Of a stretch of 64,000 nucleotides of DNA, positions 20,780 to 32,379 are shown piece after piece (position 1 is the first letter of the stretch; every line of letters begins with the position of its first letter). This stretch comes from Agapetus fuscipes (Eukaryota; Arthropoda; Insecta; Trichoptera; Glossosomatidae): NCBI GenBank assembly GCA_951799405.1, contig OX637339.1:18910001-18974000 (forward strand), read 5' to 3'. The notes under the pieces are model-generated. The model ran no database searches and had not been told where the DNA came from. It worked only from the letters and a program-made list of their open reading frames with translations. The translations under genes and the position numbers were made by a program.

Positions 20780-23700
20780 ATGGCGGCGCACGTTGGGGCG
20801 CTCCGCAGCCTCACAGACGTGTTCCTCCTCATGAGAAATAACGCCGTACAGACCAGACACATATACGCAGAACAGGTAAACATATTGTCCGACTTACTTT
20901 CTAAATATCTTTAATTTTTCAATTTACTCATTGAGGAGGTAACTCTGCAGAGGCTCTGGCCACCCCTAGCAGAATAGCGACAGAGTTACAGTTACAGTTA
21001 CCTCATTCACACACTGGTTGAGGCTAATAGTATTAATTGACTTGGATTTTAACTTGTCACCCTGCACTCCGCGAAGATGTTGCTTGTGGCGAGTTAACCT
21101 ATTTATTTTTACAGGCAAGGGGGCTGGCCTTACGTCAATCGCTTCCGTTAAAGTGGGGGTTACCCAGCTCCCATGGAGGGAGTTAAACATTTTCAACTTA
21201 GATAATCAAATGTCCGGTCGATAGCTCAGTTGGTAGAGTGCTTGCATTCCATGCCGAGAGCTCGTGTTCGAATCCCACTGAGGGTGTCGGAAATGTTTTT
21301 CCGTTTCGGTGTTTACTTCTAATCCCTAAATAAAATACCTACATGGTTTACTCAGCCTTCACAAGAAATGAGTAAGGGAAACTGCCACTTCAACTGAAGT
21401 AAGGCCGGCCCCCTTACCTGTAAAAATAAATAGGTTCCACTCGCCACATGCGACACCCTTGGGGGATAACGCGGCAAGAAGTTACACCACATGTATAGTT
21501 TCAGGCGTGTGCATAAGATATAGGCAAATACACTAAAAAATAAATATTTTCTCCCATTCCTTCAAAATAACTCATTTGAAATTGACTGAAGTGCTAACGA
21601 TGGCTCCAATCAAACTTGAATTTTGATTTTTAAATCGGAATATCAATCCTAAATGGTGTCTTAATAGGTATATATTGTCTACCTCAGCATTTGTAAGCAC
21701 GAACTACACGTGTTTGTTTGTGGGCATGCATTTGATATGAGCTTTAAATGTTAATATATCTTTGCAACTTAGATTGTAGATTATAGATATTAGGCATGTA
21801 CCGAATATATATATAGCTATACCGAAAAATGCTTCGGATCTCTTGGCGTGATCGAGTCACCAATGAAGAAGTCCTTCAACGAATGCGCACTACAAAGGAG
21901 CTCCTGCCTACCATTAAGCAGAGAAAGCTTATGTACTTCGGTCACATTATGAACAATGAGAAGTACCGTCTCCTTCATATTATCATTCAGGGTAAGATTG
22001 AGGGGAGAAGATCTCAGGGATGCCGAAAGACATCGTGGCTGAAAAACCTGCGACAGTGGTTCGGCAAAAGCACCAAGTCCCTGTTTCGAGCCGCAGCATC
22101 TAAAGTCAAAATAGCCATGATGATCGCCGATCTTCAATAGAAGTGGCACAAAAAGAAGAAGAAGACGCATGTGCCTGTATGAGATGCCTGTATAGCTTAG
22201 TTGCGTTAATAAAAATGGACATCCTTAAATTTCCTCCTGTTGCAGAATCTATCAGACGGTGTACGTTTGCTGCGCGACGAGGGCCGCAGGGGTCGCGGCA
22301 GTGATGTGGAGGCAGGACTCCTGGGGGCGGGGGGGCAAGGGAACCAAGTCAGCAGCGCTCCTCCTCCGTGGACAGACTCCCTCGAAGAAGTGCAGTACAT
22401 CATCACCAGGTAAACGGAACATCAATGTCATCGTGAGCTGAACAGTCCTGGATATCAGGGTTCTCCTCCACTCTCGCCTGTCAATCGTATTTGAGTCGTA
22501 TAACTGCAAACGCTGTCATCTCAAAATTTTATGATTTTTGAGATAATGATTGAATTTGATTCTGCGCAGTGTAACAAATCATTTGCTGTGTGCGATATAA
22601 TGTAAACCTCACTTTTAATCCTTTGTAATTTTAATTGAAAAAGTATGATTTTGTGCAAACGCCGTCATCTCCAACTGGTGTTGTCGTTTTACAAGTTTAC
22701 AAGTTTATTTTTTTCAAAATCATTGCCTAAAGAGTTGACGGCGTTTGCATTCATACGACTCATTTGCTGTCAGCTGACGATCATGACGATGATGAGTTGT
22801 TTCCTGTTGTTGTCATTCCAAGGGCACTTGTCCAAATGATGCCAGAAATTTGCTTGTCTTCTGCATTTTGTAACTTTCCATGCTCCTCTAGATCTCTCAC
22901 ATGATTAGGCAGGTGGTTTCAGGCCAGAGGACCAGCAACTGCAAATACACGCGCTCCAAACATTGTTTAAACTCTTCTTACCATTTCTTCAATTTGGTTT
23001 TGTCATTTTTTTTTTTAATAGAAAGGTGTTCCTTGACTTATAGGTTGTTATGCGGCTGACCACCCATAATGTAAAAATTGGTTCACTTTGCCAATGTCAC
23101 CTCTGTTTCAGGGAAGGACGGCAAGAGTTGCAAGGCTTATGTTCATTTGAGATTGGGTTTTTATATTGTAGGTCCACATGCGGCATGTGTTAGCGCGAAA
23201 TTATACATATCTGCTTGTGGGAATGCATTTAATATAAAACTTAAATGATATATATCTTTGCAGCTTAGATTAGATTAGATTAGATTAGATATTCAGTCAG
23301 GTGCATCAAAACATTTTGTATGGTTTGTGTATTAACACTGTGAAAATTCATCTTGATTGAATTCTATTAAATTTTATAGAACTTTGAAAATTTTAATGAA
23401 ATACTGTTTCAGGAAAGGTCGGCAAAGCTACTTATGTTCATTTGAGATTGGGTTTTTATGTTGTAAGTGGAGGTTAAAAATATAATCAATAACCATATTT
23501 AAACATACGCATCATTTAACCACATTCTTCAACAGTTCACATCTGTGTTTCCAGGTTACGGAGTAAGCTAGCAGAGCTGCTGGAGCTGCAGTCGCAGGCT
23601 CTTCACCGACCTTCCCTGGATGACAGCAGCAGGCAGGACGAGAGGGCGGCAGCGCTTGCGGCAGAACTGCAGAAGCACTTCAGCACGGCGCACCGGCTGG

Positions 23701-26700
23701 TGCAGTCCATCAGGGATCACTCTCAGCATGGTGAGCGTTGAGGTTTTCCTGGTTGTAATAATAATAATAATAATAGGATGATTTATATGGTGAGCACTGT
23801 TTTTGTGTGAATCGCACCTCAAAAGCCCTCTGCGAGCTTGGTCGTCGCTATAGAAAGCGTCCCATTCTCAAGCAAGACGCAGTTGTGAAATGTTTCAGCG
23901 GAAACTTTGTAGAACTCCATTTAAAATTAAAATAAACATTGTTTTATTCCACTTACTACTCTACTAAGTAGAATAAAGCAATGTTAATTTTTTTATTTAA
24001 GACCCAGTTGCTCTAAGGCCGGATGGACCATTGGTGACCGATCTTTGGTAAAGGTTTATGATTTTTTTTTTTAACCCAGCGAAGAGAATATTTGAAAGTA
24101 TAAATGGTGTATTTTTTGTGTTCTGCCTGGATTCAAACCCACAACCTTCCATTTATGAGTGAAGCCAGTTACCACTAGACTACGGACGGGGTTGTAGTTC
24201 ACTATTTGCATTTAAAGAAATAATTCTGCAGTTTTTAGTGTGTTCATGATGCTTGCCTCTTTTCTCATGGCAAAACATCCCAATACAAAGCAACTAAGCT
24301 ACGTGTATAGTGAAACTTTTACTGCATTTCCCCCGAAGCGCTCAGGTTAGTTACTTGGAGTAGGGGTTTTCCAGCTACCGAGGCAACTGGTTCTCATTTC
24401 TTGTAAAGGCTGAGTAAACTTGCCTGTATTTTATTTTGAGTTTGAAATAAACAAAATGGGAAATCATTTCTGACACCCTTGGTGAATATCAACCATAGCT
24501 TTCAAAATGGAATTCAAACACTATAAACTGAGCTATTGACCAGATTACCAACTGTCCAGTCACAGTCATAACTCAATGTTTACTAAATCAAAATTTGGTA
24601 AAAATATATTGTTTCGATTTTTGGGGTTCGAAAGTCTTTCAATTAACAACACTGGTCTTCTTTTACAGTTATTTATTTAACACTTTTCAAATTTATTTTA
24701 ACAAAGACAGTCTCGATTATTCCATTACACTTGGTTTGAGTTCACTGGTCGAATTCGTTCGTTGTATGGGTGAAGCTCACAGATGACTGACTCCTAGTGC
24801 AAGCAATAAGCGTCTTATATACTCTTTACAACAGTATTCTCTAGAAACTATATTCGCTAGACAGTTCAAGAACTAAGGAAAGATTCAAGTAGGTACGTAG
24901 CAATCACTATTTCTAGACACTTCGAGTACTTTATTGAATTATTCCTACCCACACATACTTATGAGGATTCCTATTGCATAGCTATAACTAATACCTATAC
25001 TTATTTTAATATTTACATAACAATATCTTTGCAACTTAAATTATATCGCCACCTTAAAGGTAAAACTGAATAAGTACTGATTCACTGATTTGAAAAATTG
25101 TGAATAAAATATTTTATTGGGTGTAATTTTTCATACTAAGTGAACTAATTATAAGGAAATGCTCCTGAAAAACTTCTAAACTACAGGATTTTCACATTTT
25201 TTTAGTGTTTTCTCTCGTAGAAAATAGGAAAAAGGATGCATTTGTTTGAGAAACTCGTGCTATCTTAATACGTCACTTGTTCAGTGTATTGATATCATAT
25301 GTTTCAGGTACAATAATGGAGCAGCGTCTCGCCTCCAACGTCCTGTCCATGGTAGTGGGGACGCTGCAGACCCTCGGGCAGCAGCTGCGGGCGGCGCAGG
25401 GAGAATACCTCAGGGTGGTGACTTCCCGAGAGGAACGGGAGCAGGCTTTCTTCAGGCTGCAGGGCGGAGGAGCCGATGTGATCGGAGAAAGTTCCAGTGG
25501 ACCCAGCGCGGCGCAGAAGCAAGCTAATAAAACGGCGCTCGATGACTTGTTTCAGGAGAATGAAGAGGATATTGATGAGGTTAGAGGTTTTGAAAAACTT
25601 CTGGATTGATGTTCAGCAGGTGGAAAGGGACTATTTTAATATATTTAAAATTGAAAATCAAAAACAATTTGAATATGGTTAGTAAAATTTACTAATGTAT
25701 GACTGGTTTCGAAAACAATGTTTCCATCTATAATCTAAGTTAAAAGTATATAGTCATATAATGTTCTCAAATGCATGCCCACAAACAAACAAATGTAGTT
25801 CGCGCTTACAAATGCTGAATATGTACTTACAAATAAAATCCAAACCTCAAATGAACATAAGCCCTACAACTTTTGCCGACCTTCCCTGACACAGGGGTGA
25901 CATTGGCAAAGTGAAACATTTTTTACAGTATGGTTGGTCAGCCTCATACCAACATTAGGTACAAAATATTACAAACCAAATAACATAAATTTGTTGGGGT
26001 TATAGCCGCGGGGGCCAAGAGGGCTGATCTTTCTAGCGTGTTTCGAATGGAACAACGTTGGTTTGATCCCCACTTGGGTCACTTGACTTTAACTTTGACC
26101 CTGGTTCAACAGATGTTATTGGGTAATTATTATTTAATAATTTTATTCATTAATAATAAACAATAATGAATTATTAAATGATGATATTAATACCTGTTTC
26201 TGGCCAGGCAGAATATGTAGGTTGGTAAATTGCATTCCTCTTCACAAATCTATTTTTTTAAAAGAAATATAAAATTAGTGCACCGTTCCTTCAAGGACTG
26301 GTAGTGGAGAGAACAGAATTAGAATTTTTATTAATTTCCATAGTCTTGAGAGCTGTTCAAGTCGGTCTATATGTATTTGCGTGAAGAAGTTTAATCTTAT
26401 GTTTATTAAATGTATGTCCTATTTTTCTGTACATTTTTCTTACAATATGACAGATCAGCCTTATACTGATCTATAAGTCAGGGAAAATGATAAAAAAAGT
26501 CAACTTTTATCATCATTCCAGGTGTTTCAAAGTGGAGGCTCCATGCGTCTGATGGCCGCCACGCGTGACAGCACGCGCCTGGCCCTGCAGCGCGAGCGGG
26601 AAGTCTCCAGCGTGATGCGCTCCATCTGCGAGCTGGGTAACGTGTTCCGGGACGTGGCGCACCTGGTGCAGGAGCAGGGGACGGTGCTGGACCGCATCGA

Positions 26701-26863
26701 CTACAACCTGGAGAGGACGCACGGCCAGGTGGAGTCCGCGTGCCGGCAGCTCCAGCGCGCAGAGAGATACCAGAAGAGCAGCCGCAAGATGAACTGCATC
26801 TGCTGTTTGGGGTGTTCCATTACTGTCATGCTTTTACTCATCATAATCTTTAAGATTTTATAA
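20780..26863 (+). CDS. Stx16: Syntaxin-16 (Qa-SNARE)
   Basis: Five exons, all GT-AG: 20780-20875, 22246-22409, 23555-23730, 25308-25579 and 26522-26863, giving 349 residues in one frame. The N-terminus LTDVFLLMRNN matches the short peptide that in syntaxin-16 binds the Sec1/Munc18 protein Vps45. PPPWTDSLEEVQYII opens the three-helix regulatory domain (about 75-200). The SNARE motif spans about 255-315, with the central glutamine at Q288 in VQEQG. A cysteine cluster (CICCLGC) leads into a C-terminal membrane anchor (about 329-349). By family it drives endosome-to-trans-Golgi membrane fusion. Exon 2 has a Gly/Arg-rich insert that makes the protein slightly longer than the 325-residue vertebrate form. 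Introns carry two SINE-A copies, SINE-B, SINE-C, Rep-1 and MITEs. Confidence 0.92.
20935..21001 (+). mobile_element. LINE-c tail fragment
   Basis: Only the last about 65 bp remain (ctctgcagaggctctggcca, then the agttacagttacagttac tail). Confidence 0.65.
21068..21190 (-). mobile_element. SINE-A fragment
   Basis: Middle third of the element in reverse (gtggcgagttaacctattta, ggccttacgtcaatcgcttc). Confidence 0.65.
21214..21500 (+). mobile_element. SINE-A copy, best-preserved head
   Basis: A-box region gatagctcagttggtagagt and B box tgttcgaatccc, both tRNA-like. A small deletion lies in the middle. Confidence 0.85.
21693..21790 (+). repeat. Rep-1 3' fragment
   Basis: From gcatttgtaagcacgaacta to a tail cttagattgtagattatag. 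Confidence 0.7.
21826..22140 (+). mobile_element. RTE-type LINE, C-terminal coding fragment
   Basis: An open frame of 103 residues with MLRISWRDRVTNEEVLQRM, KRKLMYFGHIM-type and GKIEGRRSQG motifs, SWLKNLRQWFG, then a stop. This is the end of an insect non-LTR polyprotein very common in genomes. The frame is still open, so it is fairly young, but it is 5'-truncated. It sits in Stx16 intron 1. Confidence 0.75.
22492..22762. mobile_element. MITE with TGAGTCGTAT ends (copy 1)
   Basis: Terminal repeats of about 30 bp: tgagtcgtataactgcaaac at the left, the complement atacgactca at the right, with gccgtcatctcc inside. A near-identical copy is at 29894-30147. Target duplication is unclear. Confidence 0.65.
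22805..22975 (-). mobile_element. LINE-b 3' relic
   Basis: Contains, in reverse, tgatgccagaaatttgcttg and the AVAGPLA-coding segment gcagttgctggtcctctgg. Frames are broken. Confidence 0.55.
23029..23289 (+). repeat. Rep-1 copy with pentamer tail
   Basis: Full length. The 3' end is four TTAGA units, a clear short-tandem tail of the kind used by some SINEs and LINEs. Confidence 0.85.
23405..23470 (+). repeat. Rep-1 middle fragment
   Basis: Retains gtttcaggaaaggtcggcaa and catttgagattgggttttta only. Confidence 0.6.
23755..24198 (-). mobile_element. SINE-B copy, ATT tail, with a 108-bp insertion
   Basis: Tail (ATT)n at 23755-23775; tRNA-like head at the high end, degraded. An insert of about 110 bp is flanked by aagacgcagttg and aagacccagttg. 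The insert starts with gtttcagcggaaactttgta, which recurs at 28583. Confidence 0.7.
24289..24546 (-). mobile_element. SINE-A copy, degraded
   Basis: Reverse 3' end gcaactaagctacgtgtata; the head is barely recognisable (ctataaactgagctattgac). Confidence 0.7.
24590..24880 (+). repeat. Dispersed repeat shared with 46290-46700
   Basis: Common blocks are aagtctttcaatta, cagttatttatttaacactt, attattccattacacttggt and tattcgctagacagttc. No termini identified. Confidence 0.55.
25045..25260 (-). mobile_element. MITE-H copy
   Basis: Starts atcgccaccttaaaggtaaa and reads the family in reverse through gttttctctcgtagaaaata. Confidence 0.65.
25728..25965 (-). repeat. Rep-1 copy
   Basis: Same subfamily as 19058 (aatgtagttcgcgcttac). 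The reversed 5' end stops at cataccaaca. Confidence 0.75.
25998..26262 (+). mobile_element. SINE-C copy, degraded
   Basis: Shares with 56812 the tRNA-like gttatagccgcgggggcc..., tggtttgatcccc, cctggttcaacagatg and gcattcctcttcacaaatct. Positions 26130-26200 are an AT-rich insertion. Confidence 0.6.
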
Positions 26864-26887
26864 GTGATAATAGTGTATTGAGTCACT

Positions 26888-27300
26888 AACTAAGCTACAC
26901 ATTTAGTGTAACTTCTCGCCTGCGTTATCTCCGAAGGGGTCCTTACGCCTACCAGTTTAGTTAAAGTGGAAGTTTCCCAACGCTTAGTTGCGTTTGCTAT
27001 GACAGGTTCTCTTTTCTTGTAAAGGCTGAGTAAACCTTGCCAGTATTTTGATTTTGATTTGAAATAAAACAGACCGGTCACCAAAGGTTCATCCAGCCTT
27101 ACAGAAAATGGGTCTTGCTTGAGAATTGGCATTTTGTAGCGACAACCAAGCTCGCAGAGGGCTCTTGAGGTGTGAGCACTCACAAAATAAGTCAACTATG
27201 AATTATTAAAACGCAAAATCATTCCTGACACCCTTGTGTGGATTGAACCTTAGCCCTCTGGCATTAAACGCAAGCATTCAACCAACTGTGCTATCGACCA
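26888..27300 (-). mobile_element. SINE-A copy carrying a SINE-B fragment
   Basis: Reverse 3' end actaagctacacatttagtg starts 25 bp after the Stx16 stop. The head ends at gctatcgaccag. Positions 27071-27180 are a piece of SINE-B (accggtcaccaaaggttcat to gggctcttgaggtgtgag). The reversed body supplies gaaataaaac, an AATAAA, downstream of Stx16. Confidence 0.7.
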
Positions 27301-27542
27301 GACCTGAGCAAAACTGTTATTTATCAACATGGTTATTGGACCTATAACTTTTTAACTGGCTTTTGAAAAGTAAATTCTAGAATAGAAAAAATTATGAAAT
27401 TATACAGAGATTTGTGTATGTTTGTACCTGAAGAATGAAGTTTTTGTTTGTTTTATATATTTCTGACTTAATTATTATAATCTATGGCTAATTGAACTTG
27501 CCAATATATAACTATACTTAATATTATTATTACTCTATGAAT

Positions 27543-27773
27543 CAGTGGCGAAGGGTGCCATACAACTCGATTCCCATCGGTTTCCCTTTTAAAATCAGGC
27601 AAAAATGATTATAAAGTAGACTGCATGGTTTCAATGGGGAAAAAATATGTATTGTTTCTTTGGTTTTAAATGTATTTTTTTTTACTTTGTGGCTATATTT
27701 TTTAACTACTTTGTTGCCTCGTTTTAAAAGGGAAGCCGATGGGAATCGAGTTGTATGGCACCCTTCGCCACTG
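27543..27773. mobile_element. hAT-type MITE (CAGTGGCGAAGG), copy 1
   Basis: Inverted ends of about 50 bp (cagtggcgaagggtgccata and complement). Flanked by 8-bp duplications ctatgaat (27535-27542) and ctacgaat (27774-27781). Length 231 bp. 8-bp duplications and CAGTG-type ends are hallmarks of hAT elements. Confidence 0.8.
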
Positions 27774-27850
27774 CTACGAATACAATATAAACTCTCTAGA
27801 GTTTGTGTATTTACACAATGAAAATTATTTTTTATGAGAAGGTATCTGTA

Positions 27851-28100
27851 ATAATCTACAATCTAAGTTGCAAAGAGGATATTAGCATTTAAAATTCATA
27901 TTAAATTCATGCCCACAAACAAAACATGTGTGAGGTCGCAATTACAAATTCTGCATGTGTACTTACTTAAAAATTAAATCCAAAACTCAAAATAACATAA
28001 ACCCTGCAACTTTTACCGACCTTCCCTGCAACAGGGGTGACATTGGCAAAGTGAACCATTTTTTTACAGTAGGGGCTGTCAGATTCATACCAGCATATCA
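27851..28100 (-). repeat. Rep-1 copy
   Basis: Reversed tail acaatctaagttgcaaagag; the reversed 5' end stops at tcataccagcatatc, where a SINE-A begins. Confidence 0.75.
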
Positions 28101-28379
28101 TGTGGCGAGTGGAACCTATTTATTTTTACAGGTAAGGGGGCCGGCCTTACGCCAACCACTTAAGCTGAAGTGGGGGTTTCCCAGCTCCTGATCTCTTATG
28201 ACCAGCCCCTGCTGGTGCTCATTTCTTGCGAAGGCTGAGTTAACCTTGCCGGTATTTTATTTTGGGGTTTGAAATAAACACCTAAACAAGAAATCATTTC
28301 TGACACCCTTGGTGAGATTCGAATGCATGCTTGGCAGCATGGAATGCAAGCACTCTACCAACTGAGCTATCAACCGGAC
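28098..28379 (-). mobile_element. SINE-A copy
   Basis: Lacks the last about 45 bp of the 3' end. The head is intact (ctctaccaactgagctatca). A small insertion lies after cccagctcctg. Confidence 0.8.
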
Positions 28380-28827
28380 AAGTATAAGTCAAGGAACTTA
28401 TTATAATAAGTCAAGTATGCCAAAATATTCAAGCATTTTGGTTCCATATGCTAAGGTTTGAGTAAATAACTTTAATACGACCCATAATTGAGGTATTGTA
28501 AAGGTTAATTTTTTTATTTTTAATGTTTGAATTTTTTTTTGATGAAATCATTCCAAAGTAAGATATTTTCATTATTTCTTTAATGTTTCGGCAGAAACTT
28601 TGTGGAATTCCAAGATGAAAAATACAAAATATTTTAATGTTATTATTATAATTTCTTCTTCTTTGTATTATACATCTAGTCCAACTTAAGGTTTCTCATT
28701 TTGTCTTATTTTTACTGTTTATAATATATTATTATTGTGTGTCGCAAATACAAAGGTACAGGGATCGTAATGAACATAATTTTAAACTGAATTATTGGCA
28801 CCATCTTATAAAGCATAACTTTCGAGA
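28380..28827. other. No recognisable feature
   Basis: AT-rich spacer; one short match to the insert in the SINE-B at 23755 (gtttcggcagaaactttgtg). Confidence 0.45.
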
Positions 28828-28995
28828 ATACTGTAACTGTAACTCTGTCACCATTCCGCTAGGGGTGGCCAGAGCCTCTGCAGAGCTGCCTCCATTTTTT
28901 CCTCTCCTTACATACCTCTTTCAACCTTTTTCATGCATTTTCTTCTTTTACGCTCACTTTGTATATCCCATTCTTTCACAATCTCCTCAATCTGA
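28828..28995 (-). mobile_element. LINE-c 3' end relic
   Basis: Reversed tail ctgtaactgtaactctgtca, then the coding end (CMKKV, ERKRRK region) with breaks. Confidence 0.7.
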
Positions 28996-28999
28996 TGAC

Positions 29000-29890
29000 A
29001 ATGGATTTGGCATAATAAAAAAATCCTCGGCAATGTGATTTCACCCATAGTAAATAAAAAATAGATTCCTGATAATCAGGGGTTTTTTCTAGTTCACAGC
29101 ATTGTCAGCTCATACACTTGTCGGAAATGCTAAATGCAGTACGGTGCACTTTAGTGTGTTCTCAAACTATCTATGTAGGTAATATTTTGTTGAAATTATG
29201 ACGCTCTGTATTGTCTTTAGCTGGCCAGGTGACATCAGAAACATTTCCTAAAATTCAAATATTTGAAATACAGTTGGTAGCTCTGAGTATCAGCAGCGTC
29301 CTCGCTCAACTGTCACATATGTTTATTACGATCCGTGTATATCTGTAAAATTTTATTATGAAGATGAAAAAATATATAATTATCACGTTTGGAAAAAAAC
29401 CAATGCAATTTTAATCATTCAATGACGTTTACTTCTTTGTCTTCTTTTATCCAGCCCCAGCAGTCTCGGAATTGATAGCGACTGTATCTGTAGATAGAAA
29501 GCTATAAAACATGGCCCCACATGAACAGCTGATCAGGCTGTCAAATGTTATAACCATTCCATCTCATTGTTTTTTACCTCTGCTTTCACATGCAGCATGC
29601 ATTTCATGTTTTTCACTGTTTCAGCATGCATTCCTTTTAAACCCAATTATTCTTGAGTCCATCTCTAGGATCCTTAACAACCGATAACAAAAATTAGTTT
29701 TCCTTTTCTCTAGCAACCTGTCTGTTTGACTTCACAGTTTTTTTGTCTATAGATGTGTGTTGAGTACATTTTAGTCTTAAAATGATACTGGAAGGTTGTT
29801 CTTTGGGATCTGCGTGGAGATACATCAGAGCTAGAGTTACGAACGTTTCACTTACGTCTTTTATGGGCATCTTCAGTGACGTGATGTTTG
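29000..29890. other. Unassigned intergenic DNA
   Basis: No gene or family match that I can support. Short AT-rich stretches and one weak match around 29670 (ctagcaacctgtc) to 8300. Confidence 0.4.
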
Positions 29891-29893
29891 ATA

Positions 29894-30147
29894 TGAGTCG
29901 TATAACTGCAAACGCCATCATCTCCAAAATTTATGATTTTTGAGATAATGATTGAATTTGATTCTGCGCAGTGTAACAAATCATTTTCTGTGTGCGATAT
30001 AATGTAAACCTCACTTAATCCTTCGTAATTTTAATTGAAAAAGTATGATTTCGTGCAAACGCCGTCATCTCCAAATGGTGTTGTCGTTTTACAAGTTTTC
30101 AAAATCATTGCGTAAGGAGTTGACGGCGTTTGCATTTATACGACTCA
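29894..30147. mobile_element. MITE with TGAGTCGTAT ends (copy 2)
   Basis: 254 bp, highly similar to 22492-22762 along its whole length apart from one internal deletion. Confidence 0.65.
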
Positions 30148-30581
30148 TATATTCCATTATATTTTGGGAGTAAGCTAAAAATGAAAAATCCGACTGATTT
30201 TTTAAACCTTTTATTTTTCAGATTTCATTCATTGTCTTCTCACAAAAAGTTGAATGTTTAATTTCTTACAAAAAAAAAAAAACAGAAATAAATAAATGCG
30301 TCGAAATAAAAAAACAAAAAAATTGCCTACAAAATCATATCTATACATTTTTATTTAACAAATCAGCTGGGAGAAGGAATACTGGGCTGAAATCAATTTT
30401 AAATATAAAAACAGTCGACCCATGGAAATCAGATACATGTTTTTGATTGTACAATAAGTCATCCGGAGAACTTGGTGACGGCAAGCAAGCCAGCCGGTGG
30501 CGTGACAAACGTTGTTCATTAAATAGGATTTTAGGCTTACACGGTCGGCTGATGGTGGTGGAGAGACGTTTTCCGGAATCT

Positions 30582-30703
30582 GTTGCCGTGGTCTGTGAGA
30601 GCTAGAGCTTCCGGATGTTTCGCCCATGTCTACAATAGGAAGAAGCCCATCGTAGACATGGGCGAAACGTCCTGAAACTCCAGATCTCACAGACCACGGC
30701 AAC
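30582..30703. repeat. Fold-back repeat (52-bp arms, 18-bp loop)
   Basis: The left arm begins gttgccgtggtctgtgagag and ends cgcccatgtctac. The right arm is its near-perfect complement. The loop is aataggaagaagcccatc. The second such palindrome is at 39262-39373, in the opposite orientation. Single arms occur at 15822 and 16266. Confidence 0.75.
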
Positions 30704-31239
30704 ATATCCCGGAAAGCAACTCTCCAACATCATTGCTCATTAATTTAGCTTTTTTTACAGATTTAGATCTGCGTAAGTGTTCCTAACTTCATACTGTTCC
30801 ACTGACAGTTGACAGCTGAACTCGACAGCAAAAATACTAATAGATTTGAGTTGTCGTAAGTGCTTCCATAGATATTAGAAACATTTCACTGACACTGAGG
30901 TCAGCGGGGAGTGGCGCTGTCAGGTTGGCGCAGCCTCGCCGTCAAATATGCACTAATCTTGGGGATCGCGCTTTCCGGATTGGGGGACCGATGAAGTGGA
31001 ACAGACTGCCACCCTGAGTTAGGATCTGATAACCATGGGTCTTCTGTTTTGATGATACGGAAGAAGTCAGTGGTAAAAAGAAGATACGTTGAAACAAGTC
31101 ATTTGAAAGAATTCCTTTAAAACAACTTGAAACTATCGTCACAAAATAAAAACAGATTTTTAAGTCCTATATCTCTTCAATTATAAAACAAATAATTCTT
31201 GTTACCTCGAACTCAAGTATCAAACTCCATGTATAAGCC

Positions 31240-31480
31240 AAGGTGGATATTGATACCTTAAGGTAAAACTGATAAATGCACCTTGCCTCCCATTTTCTAC
31301 GAGAGAAAACACTACAAAAGTGTGAAAATCCTGTAGTGTAGAAGTTTGCCATGAGCTATTTTATATAATTACTTCACTCACTATGAGAAGTTACTCCCAA
31401 TAAAATGTTTTATCCGCTATTTCTCAAATCTGTGAATCAGCACTCATTCAGTTTTTTATCTTTAAGGCGGCGATTTAAAA
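31240..31480 (+). mobile_element. MITE-H copy
   Basis: Left end ataccttaaggtaaaactga; right end cagttttttatctttaaggc; central cctgtagtgtagaagtttgc. Confidence 0.65.
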
Positions 31481-31609
31481 AGGTGAGAAATCTCATATAA
31501 AGCATGATAGCCGTCGTTGTTTGCACGTTTACTCCACAATCATAATTCACCTTACCAACACCGCTCGCAGTGCCTGAGCAAAAGGGAACAGCTGATCTTT
31601 GTTATTATG

Positions 31610-31800
31610 GCATAGCGCTGCCTTAGTTCTTGTTTACGTATACGCCATTGAGAAAATTTTACATGAGCAATGTTTGCATGTGTACTGGACCAATGTGTCT
31701 TATGAAAACAAGAAATTTACTTACAAAATATTTAAAAGAACTCTAACATTATCGAGTTTTACGGTTTTTCTTAGCTCAGATTGTGTAGAATTTTATTCAT
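31610..31800 (+). repeat. Dispersed repeat shared with 4600-4830
   Basis: Contains ttacatgagcaatgtttgca, accaatgtgtcttatgaaaa and ctcagattgtgtagaatttt. Confidence 0.45.
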
Positions 31801-31802
31801 AA

Positions 31803-32042
31803 GGGGCCGTCCATAAATTACGTCATCGATTTTGGCCGATTTTCGACCCCCCCCCTCCCCCGCTTGCTGTAATAATGGATGAGCTTAATAATTAATAATG
31901 TTATATTACTTACATAATATTTTGTAGAAATTGGTATTTACAAGAACGACGTCACTTTTGGTACTCGTACATCATTTGCCATCATCCGCAGACCAGACTC
32001 CCCCCCCCCTTAATGCGAATGACGTAATATATGGACAGCCCC
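31803..32042. mobile_element. Harbinger-like MITE (GGGGCCGTCCATAAATTACG)
   Basis: Inverted ends ggggccgtccataaattacg and cgtaatatatggacagcccc with a 3-bp TAA on each side (31800-31802, 32043-32045). A TAA duplication is typical of PIF/Harbinger. C-runs lie just inside both ends. Confidence 0.6.
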
Positions 32043-32379
32043 TAAGACAACTGAATGAAAAAGTCATATTTGACAAGAAAACAAGAACTGGGGAAGCGAT
32101 AGACCAATAAGCTAGACATGACTAGCACCTTTTAAGATAGACAGAACGTCAATTGCGCTATATATATATATATGAGAATTCACACATTTATTCTTACACC
32201 TTGGTTTAAATGTAATGTGGTTTTTACTTTGGGTACTGCATACAACTTGTTTTTTGCATTATTCAATTTGGTGTCTAATTAATTTGCGTGTTTATCAATT
32301 CTTTATTTCCTGAGTCATACAATTCAGCAGAAATCAATAGAAAATGTTGATTCAAACATAACCTACTTATTTTTTATGT

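Noticed and set aside
21214..21290. A functional tRNA gene
   Set aside because: A and B boxes are present, but the acceptor and anticodon stems do not pair well and the sequence continues into a repeated 300-bp body.
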